12,677 nt of DNA. Source: Planctomycetota bacterium. Its GTDB lineage: Bacteria > Planctomycetota > UBA1135 > GCA-002686595. Where the stretch lies: contig JAJDES010000423.1 in NCBI GenBank assembly GCA_029259675.1, positions 1 through 12,677 on the forward strand, given 5' to 3'. Below are positions 6,976-12,677 of the stretch, piece by piece. The notes beneath the pieces are model-generated. The model worked only from the letters and a program-made list of their open reading frames with translations, ran no database searches and was not told where the DNA came from. The position numbers and the translations under genes were made by a program. Numbering within the stretch: the stretch's first letter is position 1; each line of letters starts with the position of its first letter.

Positions 6976-7917
6976 TCAATGGCTGACGCCGGCGATCAGC
7001 ATCTCCCCATAGGTCCCCCACAGCTCGTGCCGCGGAATGTTCGCCGCTCGCCCCGGAAGCTCGACGGTCACGATCGGAATGCCTCGATCCAGCCCCGCCC
7101 AAGAGCCCAGCGATCCGGGTCTGGCCCCCAGGCGCTGAACCCGCAGGGGCCCTGCGGCCCCCATCGCTTCGGCGAGGCCCTCGGCCGGGCCGTCGTAATC
7201 CAAGAGCCCCACAGGCTGGTGGATCGAAAGGATCCGGGTCACCTTGGCCGCCTGGATCAGATCCGCGATGGCGCGACTTTCCGGTTCGCTCAGGGGTTCG
7301 TGTCCATGCCGGCGCGTGGAATCCCAATTGTCCGACGGAAAGTTGCGGTTCAGATCGACCCCGTGCGCGTTGAGCCGCCTGCGCTTCGCGAGCCCATCAG
7401 GGTTGGCCCGCGGCACGACCAAAACCCGCCGGCCCGCGAGCCAGGCCGGTCCGCCTTCGAGCCGTTCAATCAGGGCTTCGGTCAGGGGCGTTCCCGCCGG
7501 CTCATTTCCGTGGATGGAAGCCAGAATCAGGATCACCTGTTCCCCCTCCCCATATTCGGCGTAGGCGATATCGCGACCCTCAACCGACTGACCCGCGCAA
7601 TGCCACGAGTCGTCCGATCCCGGCCGATCGGGATCAGGCGCAGCGCTGGAGTCGGAATCAGCCTGGCGAATCGCATTCCCGCTTTCCTGGACAACGGCCT
7701 CGGGAGCCCGTTCGGCACCCGGCGCTAGCGAAAGGGTCGCGGGCTGAACTGGGGCCATTGTCTCAACTAGCGGCAACGGCGCGTTTTGCCCGGCCGCGTC
7801 AGCTGGGACGACAGGCTCTTCAGGCTTGCCTTCAAAGGCTTCGCACGCTCCCAGCAACAACGTCGCGGCAGCGGCTATGGCGCAAATGCGCGGCAAAGTT
7901 CCGGCTTCCATGGGCAT
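6976..7917 (-). CDS. Lipoprotein M14-family zinc carboxypeptidase, MpaA-like murein peptide amidase
   Basis: This 313-residue protein starts with a lipoprotein signal: hydrophobic segment 11-24 and lipobox LLGAC with C25. A Pro/Ala-rich linker (about 30-105) follows, then an M14 metallopeptidase domain. Zinc ligands are H136 and E139 in SIHGNEPAG and H233 in SIHQPVG; the substrate carboxylate site is N190-R191 in GVDLNRNFPS; the catalytic glutamate is E286 in TVELPG. NPDGLAKRRRLNAHG and the DYDGPAEGLAEAMG...PGSLGSWAG region resemble murein tripeptide amidase MpaA, which cleaves the gamma-D-Glu/meso-DAP bond of peptidoglycan peptides. Unlike cytoplasmic E. coli MpaA, this one is predicted to be lipid-anchored. 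ATGs at 7917 and 7911 are both possible starts. It is flanked by terminator hairpins on both sides, so it is probably monocistronic and functionally separate from its neighbours. The domain is sure; the exact bond cleaved is inferred. Confidence 0.87.
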   Translation of the reverse strand: MPMEAGTLPRICAIAAAATLLLGACEAFEGKPEEPVVPADAAGQNAPLPLVETMAPVQPATLSLAPGAERAPEAVVQESGNAIRQADSDSSAAPDPDRPGSDDSWHCAGQSVEGRDIAYAEYGEGEQVILILASIHGNEPAGTPLTEALIERLEGGPAWLAGRRVLVVPRANPDGLAKRRRLNAHGVDLNRNFPSDNWDSTRRHGHEPLSEPESRAIADLIQAAKVTRILSIHQPVGLLDYDGPAEGLAEAMGAAGPLRVQRLGARPGSLGSWAGLDRGIPIVTVELPGRAANIPRHELWGTYGEMLIAGVSH

Positions 7918-8008
7918 TCATGTTGCCACTTTTGAAGCGCCTCCCCGAGCAAGTAATTGATCATTCCAGCAAGCGTATGCAATTGCGGAGCCCGGCTGCA
8001 TCAAAGCA

Positions 8009-8048
8009 AAGAGCGCCCCCCTCCGATCGTTCGGAAGAGGGCGCTCTT
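8009..8048 (-). terminator. Strong hairpin terminator after cysC
   Basis: AAGAGCGCCC (8009-8018) and GGGCGCTCTT (8039-8048) form a perfect 10-bp stem. A second stem inside it, TCCGA (8022-8026) with TCGGA (8031-8035), is capped by a TCGT tetraloop. Read on the minus strand, the stem runs into a T-rich tail (CTCTTTGCTTTGA). It starts 47 bp after the cysC stop and ends about 90 bp before the M14 peptidase start, so it most likely closes the sat-cysC transcription unit. Confidence 0.75.
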
Positions 8049-8094
8049 GGAAGCTATAAGCCTAGGCTGAGTGGGCCTGCAATCAGTGATTGGT

Positions 8095-8652
8095 TTAGGC
8101 TTTTTGTGCTTCGCGGCTCGGGATCAGTCCCTTGCCGTGCAGATAGTCGAGTACGGCTTGGGCCGACTCTTCGATCGATTGATCACCGGTGTGAACCAGG
8201 ACCTCGGGCGACTTGGGCTCCTCGTAGGGATCGCTGATGCCGGTGAACTGCTTGATTTCGCCGGCGCGCGCCTTCTTGTAAAGGCCTTTGGTGTCGCGCG
8301 CTTCGACGACTTCCAGCGGAGCCTCGACATAAACCTCGACGAAGGTCGCCTCACACTGACCGCGAACTTCATCGCGAATGGCGGTGTAGGGGCTGATCGC
8401 GGCGGTGATCGAGATCACTCCGTTGCGCGACAACATGTTGGCCACGTAGCCGATGCGACGGATGTTGGTGTCGCGATCTTCCTTGGAGAAGCCGAGGCCC
8501 TTGGAGAGGTTCTCGCGAACTTCGTCACCGTCGAGGCACTCCACCGGGCAACCCATGCCCTTGAAGATCGGAATTAGATATTGGGCGAGCGTGCTTTTGC
8601 CCGCGCCGGAAAGCCCCGTGAACCAGAGCGTGAATCCTTTGGAATTTGACAT
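8095..8652 (-). CDS. cysC: Adenylylsulfate (APS) kinase
   Basis: CysC transfers a phosphate from ATP to the 3' hydroxyl of APS to make PAPS in the cytoplasm. The 185-residue length is normal for a stand-alone enzyme. Visible motifs are the Walker A loop GLSGAGKST (13-21), LDGDEVRENL (40-49), RDTNIRRIGYVA (60-71) for APS binding, ISPY with S86 at the position of the family's phosphorylated active-site serine, and KGLYKKARAGEIKQFTGISD (122-141), the signature lid region. The ATG at 8652 was chosen because homologues start just before the P-loop strand; an upstream extension to 8721 would add a basic, uncharacteristic 23 residues. It lies 29 bp downstream of the AlkP-fold gene and in the same unit as sat, so the two PAPS-forming enzymes are co-encoded but not fused. 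A terminator follows. Confidence 0.97.
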   Translation of the reverse strand: MSNSKGFTLWFTGLSGAGKSTLAQYLIPIFKGMGCPVECLDGDEVRENLSKGLGFSKEDRDTNIRRIGYVANMLSRNGVISITAAISPYTAIRDEVRGQCEATFVEVYVEAPLEVVEARDTKGLYKKARAGEIKQFTGISDPYEEPKSPEVLVHTGDQSIEESAQAVLDYLHGKGLIPSREAQKA

Positions 8653-8681
8653 TTTCTTTCTACTTGTTTGCTTAGCTCTGG

Positions 8682-9638
8682 CTAGCGAATTTTGCCTTCG
8701 AGGTAAGGCACCTCGAAGCATTTGTCGTGCATGATCGGGCCGTGCCCGAAATAACCTTTTTCGCCGAACAACTCTCCGTGGTCGGCGGTAACAACGATGT
8801 ACGTGTTCTTGGGAACCGAGTCGTACAACTTGGGGAACACCTCTTGGTCGAGGTAGCGAACCGTGTCGATTTGACGTTCGCGCAGCTGGTCGAGCTTGTC
8901 CTGATCAAAGAACTGAAACTCTTCCTTGAAGCTGGGATCGTCGGCATCCACTTGGTCGCCCATTTTCTTGAAGACGCCGTTGACGCCGCTAATGCGCGGC
9001 CACATCGATGAGTCTTCCTCGGGCTTGGCGTAGGGGTAGTGAGTTTCCCCGACGTTGAGCAGATAGAACGACGGGCGCTCATCCGTCCAGTCCATGCTGT
9101 CGACGATGGCCGACATGTCGTTGTGGCTGTCCATCAACTGGAAACTGTCGAAGGAGCGGTTGATACCCGTCTTGGGGTTCAACACCGGCAGCGAAACGCG
9201 CGCGCAGGTCTTGTACCCGAGCTTGTTGCGCAGGAAATCCGGCAACCACAGACCGGGAACCATGGCGGCGAAGTCCACCGTCTTTTCCTTGGAACCCAGG
9301 CGCGTGTTGTAGTTGAAGAAGTCTTCCTTGTAGTACTCCGACGCGTACACATTGTCCGGAGACGTGTGCGGCAGCAGACCCGTAAGGAGGTTGTAGTGCG
9401 ACGGCGCAGTCCAACCGGCGTAGGAATAGCGCTTCTCGACTTTGCCCTTCGATACCTTCGTGATGTTGTTCGGCTTCGCCGCCATGAACGAGTCGTAGCG
9501 GCAGGAATCGAGGATCACGATGATGAAGTTGTTTTCGCCCTGCGGATCGGGGTGCGGTTGCACTCCGGCGCGCATCATGGGGCGAATCGGGGGGCGCTTC
9601 TTCGGCTCTTCCTTCTTGAAGATGTCAAACAGACCCAT
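8682..9638 (-). CDS. Sulfatase/AlkP-fold hydrolase with threonine at the nucleophile position
   Basis: This 318-residue protein begins at the ATG at 9638, preceded by GGAG at 9649-9646 with 7-nt spacing, the clearest ribosome binding site in the window. A longer frame to 9689 is rejected. The N-terminus is basic (MGLFDIFKKEEPKKRPP) with no obvious signal peptide, so it is probably cytoplasmic. AlkP-superfamily landmarks are D44 in VILDSCRYDSF, GWTAPSHYNLLTG (75-87), NVGETHYPY (195-203), TADHGELFGEKGYFGHG (284-300, with D286, H287 and H299). True sulfatases carry C/S-x-P-x-R for formylglycine; here the sequence is T77-A-P-S-H81, so maturation to formylglycine is not expected and a Thr nucleophile, as in phosphotransferase branches, is likely. 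It sits between sat and cysC (130 bp and 29 bp gaps), tying it to sulfate activation. The substrate is unknown; it might act on a phosphate or sulfate ester or a nucleotide linked to PAPS use. Confidence 0.85.
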   Translation of the reverse strand: MGLFDIFKKEEPKKRPPIRPMMRAGVQPHPDPQGENNFIIVILDSCRYDSFMAAKPNNITKVSKGKVEKRYSYAGWTAPSHYNLLTGLLPHTSPDNVYASEYYKEDFFNYNTRLGSKEKTVDFAAMVPGLWLPDFLRNKLGYKTCARVSLPVLNPKTGINRSFDSFQLMDSHNDMSAIVDSMDWTDERPSFYLLNVGETHYPYAKPEEDSSMWPRISGVNGVFKKMGDQVDADDPSFKEEFQFFDQDKLDQLRERQIDTVRYLDQEVFPKLYDSVPKNTYIVVTADHGELFGEKGYFGHGPIMHDKCFEVPYLEGKIR

Positions 9639-9688
9639 TCTTCGTCTCCGGTTGCTCTTGCGTGTGGACAGGGATAAGGGATGAATCA

Positions 9689-9751
9689 AGCCCGCTTTGT
9701 TCTTGGCCGATCGCCGCAGTCAAACCTGCGTAGATCGGCGCAAAACGGGCT
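9689..9751 (-). repeat. Nested long hairpin between sat and the AlkP-fold gene
   Basis: Three nested inverted repeats fold into one long stem: an outer arm 9689-9699 against 9741-9751 (10 of 11 pairs), a middle arm GCCGATC (9706-9712) against GATCGGC (9733-9739), and an inner arm CGCAG (9715-9719) against CTGCG (9726-9730), with a 6-nt loop. On the minus strand it starts about 17 nt after the sat stop and ends about 50 nt before the next start. The tail (TTGATTC) is not a good T-run, so it may act as an mRNA processing or stability element, an attenuator, or a leaky terminator that sets the ratio of sat to downstream products. Confidence 0.6.
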
Positions 9752-9767
9752 CCATTCCGAACTAGCT

Positions 9768-11024
9768 CTACTTCTTGCTCTTGTAGAACTCGACGAGCAC
9801 TTGGGCGGTCGAGGGGCGCATGACGCGATCGTCGGGCATTTCGCCGTTGCCGAGAATTTCGCGCATCTTGGTGCCGGAGATGTTCACGGACGTCTTGTCC
9901 TTGTTCTCCATCACCAGGCCGACGCGGCCGAGCTCCTCGAAATAGGCGGCAAAGCCGACATTGACGGTCTTGATCTGCAGGTCACCCTCGAGCTTGGCGA
10001 AGATTTCCTGGGCGTCGAAATCACCCCAGATGGCGGTGCCGTCGGCGAAGGGTGCGTCGGCGTGCTTGCGACCGATGATGAAGTGGGTGAAGCCCAAGTT
10101 TTGGCGGTAGATGGCGTGCATCAGGGCCTCGCGCGGGCCGCCGTAGTACATGCGCATGTCCAGGCCGACCAGCTCGACTTGTTCGTCGAAGTTTTGGCCC
10201 TTGGAGGTCCAAAGCTCTTCGTCCTTGTCGCCTTGACCCAGGAACTTGCCGCCGATCAGGCGCTCGTAGGTTTCCATGCGAACGGCGGCCGGGACGTCGT
10301 CGCCCTTGAGCTGACCCACAAGCGGGTTGAGAACAACACCGGTCTTGCGACCGGTTTCGCGCAGGATCATTTCGGCGCCGTACACAAGGGCGTACTCGTG
10401 GGCGCGGTGCAACGGGTTGCGAGTTTGGAAAGCGACCGACTGCTCCCAGCCCTTGCTCTCAATCAAAGCGCGGGTGGCCACAGGGCTCATCACGCGCGAG
10501 GCAAAGCTGCGCGTGTCATTGAAAGGCAGAAGCTCGATTTCGCCGCCGACCAACTTGGTGCGCGCGTCTTCGGTCCAAAGGCGAGCACCGGGGTGGTCGG
10601 TGCGCTCGGTGCCGTAGCAGCCCTTGATGAAGGTGGTCTTGTCCCAGTCGTAAACTTCGCTGACCTTGAGAGCGCCGATGACAGCGCCGTTGTGAGTCAG
10701 GGCGACTTTCTCGCCGGCGGTCAACGATGCGGCCTCGTCGTCCGTGACGGGCAGGATCATCGGAATGCCCCAGGCCCAAAGCTTGCCGCCGCGCTCGATG
10801 GCGGCCTTCTCAAGCACCAAGTCGTAGTCGGCCTTGCCCATCGGCCCGGTCAAGGGGCTGAGGGTGCCGTCCGCGATGCGGTAAAGGGAGGTGAGATCCG
10901 TCTCGTTGACATCGAGTTTGGACAGCGAAGCCCAGGAGGCGTCGGCGTTCTTTACGATCCGATTGACGGGCGAGGCGAGACCGCCGTGGACGGGCGTGAG
11001 CGTTGCGGAAGTGGAGGTGGTCAT
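9768..11024 (-). CDS. sat: Sulfate adenylyltransferase (ATP sulfurylase)
   Basis: Sat couples ATP and sulfate to form APS and pyrophosphate, the first step of sulfate activation. Starting at the ATG at 11024 gives 418 residues, typical of single-domain monomeric-type Sat. The upstream in-frame extension to 11192 is low-complexity, overlaps the RHH gene and is rejected. An N-terminal PUA-like domain (to about 165) is followed by the catalytic nucleotidyltransferase domain. Motifs are QTRNPLHRAHE (200-210; Q200, R202, N203, and the H206/H209 pair that contacts the ATP phosphates), GRKHAD (318-323) where most relatives have GRDHAG, DAQEIF, and ISGTKMRE (382-389). The GRKHAD variant is odd and noted separately. 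There is no clear Shine-Dalgarno. It follows the RHH gene by 67 bp and probably forms one unit with it, the AlkP-fold gene and cysC. No fused APS-kinase domain is present; cysC supplies it. Confidence 0.96.
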   Translation of the reverse strand: MTTSTSATLTPVHGGLASPVNRIVKNADASWASLSKLDVNETDLTSLYRIADGTLSPLTGPMGKADYDLVLEKAAIERGGKLWAWGIPMILPVTDDEAASLTAGEKVALTHNGAVIGALKVSEVYDWDKTTFIKGCYGTERTDHPGARLWTEDARTKLVGGEIELLPFNDTRSFASRVMSPVATRALIESKGWEQSVAFQTRNPLHRAHEYALVYGAEMILRETGRKTGVVLNPLVGQLKGDDVPAAVRMETYERLIGGKFLGQGDKDEELWTSKGQNFDEQVELVGLDMRMYYGGPREALMHAIYRQNLGFTHFIIGRKHADAPFADGTAIWGDFDAQEIFAKLEGDLQIKTVNVGFAAYFEELGRVGLVMENKDKTSVNISGTKMREILGNGEMPDDRVMRPSTAQVLVEFYKSKK

Positions 11025-11091
11025 CTGATTTGTTGGTCTGAGCGTCGTGCCCTTCAGCGAGTGTGGGACCGCCGAATAAGGACACTGCCGA

Positions 11092-11346
11092 TTAGAGGTA
11101 TCCGAGGTTTTTGAGCTTGCGTTTGACCGCTTCGAGCTCATCGCTTGAGAATTCGATTCCGCCAGGCTCAACAGCCTCCGCTTCGGCCTCACCCATCAAG
11201 TCACGCAACACGTAGCAGATAAAATCTGTGGGGGAGTTGAATCCCGATCCTTCGACCACCAGCTGGATCTTGCGATAGAGCGGCCTGGGGATTTTTACGG
11301 TGACTTTGGATTCGCGCACGAAGGTGGTGGGTCTGCGCCGGTCCAT
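11092..11346 (-). CDS. Ribbon-helix-helix protein with C-terminal LKNLGYL tail, upstream of sat
   Basis: The start chosen is the ATG at 11346 (84 residues), with a GAGAGG purine run about 4 nt upstream. A GTG at 11517 would add 57 residues of unpatterned sequence. Residues 13-50 (SKVTVKIPRPLYRKIQLVVE, then GSGFNSPTDFICYVLRDL) make a classic RHH fold: strand KVTVKIP, helix A, the G-F-x-S/N-P-T-D turn, helix B. An acidic, glycine-containing linker (52-66) leads to a predicted helix, SSDELEAVKRKLKNLGYL (67-84). The tail matches that of the other RHH protein in the window. Small RHH proteins ending in LxxLGYL recur in bacteria from memory, and a regulatory or adaptor role is usually assumed. Its place at the head of the sat unit suggests it controls that unit, perhaps through sites at 11491-11550. 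No toxin gene is adjacent. Confidence 0.82.
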   Translation of the reverse strand: MDRRRPTTFVRESKVTVKIPRPLYRKIQLVVEGSGFNSPTDFICYVLRDLMGEAEAEAVEPGGIEFSSDELEAVKRKLKNLGYL

Positions 11347-11786
11347 GGCCCCTCTCGGGCGGGCCCATCCGGCGGCTTTTGCGGCCACAGCTGTGCACCC
11401 GGCCTCCCCATGGAGGTCGCCTGTTTGCCCCTTGGATCTGGTCCAAAAAACGCCGGCGGGTGAGCTGAAGGTAGTTGGGGGCGTTAGGAACACTCCTATG
11501 ACACCCCTCGCGGACACTCAGATAGTACTCCAATCGGAGTGCGATAGGAGCCCCCTTGAGGGAAATTGGGTGGAAATGGGCCCTAACCTCCGCAATTGCA
11601 AGCTCTTATCGGAGCCTGGGCAGTCTCCACTCGCCAGTTCCTGAAGGATCCGTAGACCCAAACGCCTCCCCACTCGTTCAGGATCTTCCCCCGATTCTTG
11701 GGGTATCCTTCCCGGCTTGCTGAGCGCCCCACAGTTTCGGGCTGCCGGCAATCGCCACCCGAACCGTCCGTCGCCATTCAAGAGAC
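11347..11786. other. 440-bp divergent intergenic region
   Basis: This separates the minus-strand RHH-sat unit from the plus-strand lipoprotein gene and should contain promoters for both. I see no domain-bearing open frame. It holds the repeated ACTCC/CTCCTAT elements (11491-11550) with a possible minus-strand -10 box. The plus-strand half (11580-11786) shows no promoter close to consensus; AAGAG just before the lipoprotein ATG is a weak ribosome binding site. Confidence 0.6.
11491..11550 (-). promoter_or_regulatory. Candidate operator/promoter of the RHH-sat unit
   Basis: ACTCC (11527-11531) and GGAGT (11536-11540) form a dyad with a 4-bp centre. CTCCTAT occurs at 11493-11499 and its exact reverse complement ATAGGAG at 11544-11550, so four half-sites of one ACTCC-like word fall within 60 bp. 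On the minus strand the dyad runs straight into TACTAT (11527-11522), a 4-of-6 match to a -10 box; no convincing -35 is seen. RHH dimers typically bind short repeated half-sites, so autoregulation by the downstream RHH protein is plausible but unproven. Confidence 0.35.
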
Positions 11787-12293
11787 ATGCGCACACTGAT
11801 CAACGCTTTCGCCCTATCCGCCCTACTATCACTCGCCGCCTGCGGTGGTGGAGCCGATCCCGGCGCGATGAACACCGAGGGCTTCAAGAAGCTCGACTCC
11901 CAAGATCACGCCGGAGCACTGGAGTCCTTTGAGTCCTCCCTCGCCGCCATCGGCAATGACACCGAGCACGCCGACTACAAGCGCGCCCGCATGGGAGCCA
12001 TCGAGGCCCAGGCCTATATCAAAGGGGAAAAAGCAGCGGAAGATTTCCTCGCCTACGCAAAAGCCGCCCCGGGAACAATCCAGAGCAAAGACTTCGCTCG
12101 AATCGGCGGGATCCTCACCAGCGCCAAAGCCTTCAAGCCCGCCATCTCAGTCGTTGATGCCGGCATCCAGAAATTCCCCGAAACGCCCGAGCTTGATGCC
12201 CTGATCAAGTCTATTGAAGTTGCCGCTAAAAAAGCCGGTGACACAAGCGCCACAGACGAACTTGGCAGCCTCGGCTACCTCGGTGGTGACTGA
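11787..12293 (+). CDS. Small TPR-like lipoprotein with C-terminal LGSLGYLGGD
   Basis: This 168-residue protein has a lipoprotein signal peptide: basic MR start, hydrophobic core 5-16, lipobox LAAC with C19, then a GGG-rich linker. The mature part (29-150) is alpha-helical and repeats the pattern of TPR-like units: GFKKLDSQDHAGALESFESS, then a second helix pair with EAQAYIKGEKAAEDFLAYAK, then TSAKAFKPAISVVDAGIQKF with the spacing of A-x-x-x-x-A helices. TPR-like lipoproteins usually hold together envelope complexes. The last ten residues (159-168) carry the same LxxLGY(L/I) motif as the two RHH proteins. It is transcribed divergently from the sat unit and followed by its own terminator, so it is monocistronic. 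AAGAG lies a few bases before the ATG. The specific function is unknown. Confidence 0.8.
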   Translation: MRTLINAFALSALLSLAACGGGADPGAMNTEGFKKLDSQDHAGALESFESSLAAIGNDTEHADYKRARMGAIEAQAYIKGEKAAEDFLAYAKAAPGTIQSKDFARIGGILTSAKAFKPAISVVDAGIQKFPETPELDALIKSIEVAAKKAGDTSATDELGSLGYLGGD

Positions 12294-12347
12294 GACTTGG
12301 GACATATCAGCCTGCGCTTGAACAACGCAGATCTTCCCGAACATATA

Positions 12348-12381
12348 AGCGGGGCGCATGTCAATCGATGTGCGCCCCGCT
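12348..12381 (+). terminator. Terminator of the TPR-like lipoprotein gene
   Basis: AGCGGGGCGCA (12348-12358) and TGCGCCCCGCT (12371-12381) form a perfect 11-bp GC-rich stem with a 12-nt loop, followed by TTCGTT on the plus strand. It lies 55 bp after the lipoprotein stop. The gene on the right converges on it, and the hairpin may slow transcription from that side too, but the T-rich tail is better on the plus strand. Confidence 0.75.
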
Positions 12382-12518
12382 TTCGTTATGGCTGCTTAGA
12401 AACATCAACCCGAAACAACGAAGTCGGTTCGCCCAAGCTCCCAATCAATTGGCCGAAAGCCGCGCGCCATGGAATTGGTAAGGAAACGACTGGTCCAAGC
12501 CATTGAAAATTGTCCGGC

Positions 12519-12677
12519 TCAGTCGCCCTGCAGGAACTGTCCCAGGATTCCGCCGCCGCGGCGGTGTTGGCCCTGGCTACCGCCTGAGGCTGAAATCACT
12601 CGGTTGGCAAAGCGCGAGAAGGGTGTGGTTTGGATCCAGCACTTCCCCGGGCCGCGCAACATGGCGTAGTAGAGGCC
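12519..12677 (-). CDS. AIM24-family protein, C-terminal end (5' part beyond the window)
   Basis: Read on the minus strand from the right edge, an open frame of 52 residues ends at TGA (12521-12519). It contains GLYYAMLRGPGKCWIQTTPF, then SRFANRVI, then a Gly-rich end (GGSQGQHRRGGGILGQFLQG). The pattern G-L-x-x-x-x-L-x-G-P-G-x-x-W-x-Q-(T/S)-x-P-F-S-x-x-A-x-R-I is the typical C-terminal signature of the AIM24/TIGR00266 family of beta-barrel-like proteins, whose bacterial function is poorly known. The glycine-rich tail with a terminal LGQFLQGD-like end also occurs in that family. The codon pattern and the stop placed just after a family-like C-terminus support real coding. It converges on the lipoprotein gene, with its terminator in between. 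Confidence 0.8.
   Translation of the reverse strand, partial: GLYYAMLRGPGKCWIQTTPFSRFANRVISASGGSQGQHRRGGGILGQFLQGD

Noticed and set aside
9681..11114. Long plus-strand open frame (477 codons) opposite sat
   Set aside because: It is the antisense shadow of a clear ATP sulfurylase gene, has no recognisable domain, and its composition reflects GC-rich third positions of the real gene.
11025..11192. 56-residue N-terminal extension of Sat
   Set aside because: It overlaps the RHH gene and has no family similarity; the ATG at 11024 gives the expected Sat length.
11386..11395. Perfect 10-bp palindrome CACAGCTGTG upstream of the RHH start
   Set aside because: A 10-bp palindrome is expected about a dozen times in a window of this size, and no second copy supports it as an operator.
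11347..11517. GTG start giving a 141-residue RHH protein
   Set aside because: The extra 57 residues show no domain and run through the candidate regulatory region; ATG 11346 has a nearby purine-rich ribosome binding site.

Overview
The window looks like a chromosomal segment of a GC-rich, Gram-negative-type bacterium. Planctomycetota or a related lineage is the best guess. This rests on weak or missing Shine-Dalgarno sequences at most starts, two lipoproteins with lipoboxes, large membrane-anchored alkaline-phosphatase-superfamily (AlkP) enzymes with an AYIGPG-type N-terminus, and small proteins ending in an LxxLGY tail. The taxonomic guess is inference. Nothing in the window marks a phage, transposon, plasmid or CRISPR array.

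Layout. A gene 3' end of unknown function runs in on the plus strand (1-174). Everything from 291 to 11346 then reads on the minus strand. In transcription order this is: a ribbon-helix-helix (RHH) protein (11346-11092); ATP sulfurylase sat (11024-9768); a nested hairpin (9689-9751); an AlkP/sulfatase-fold hydrolase (9638-8682); APS kinase cysC (8652-8095); a strong hairpin terminator (8009-8048); an MpaA-like M14 murein peptidase lipoprotein (7917-6976); a terminator (6846-6873); two overlapping membrane-anchored AlkP phosphodiesterases (6606-4471 and 4474-2246); a second RHH protein (2169-1969); a three-TM membrane protein (1815-964); and a small SpoT/MESH1-like HD hydrolase (866-291). On the far side of a divergent intergenic region (11347-11786) lie a plus-strand TPR-like lipoprotein (11787-12293) with its terminator, and the convergent 3' end of an AIM24-family gene running in from the right edge.

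How the genes may work together. Sat and CysC together make PAPS from sulfate and ATP. No PAPS/APS reductase, sulfite reductase or sulfate transporter is visible, so the PAPS may serve sulfotransfer rather than assimilation, although reduction genes could lie elsewhere. Three AlkP-fold enzymes (one between sat and cysC, two in the neighbouring unit) suggest a module that activates sulfate and handles phosphate or sulfate esters at the envelope. Two RHH proteins, one at the head of the sat unit and one behind the phosphodiesterase pair, end in the same LxxLGY(I/L) tail. The nearby TPR-like lipoprotein has the same motif. That shared tail is the most unusual signal in the window.
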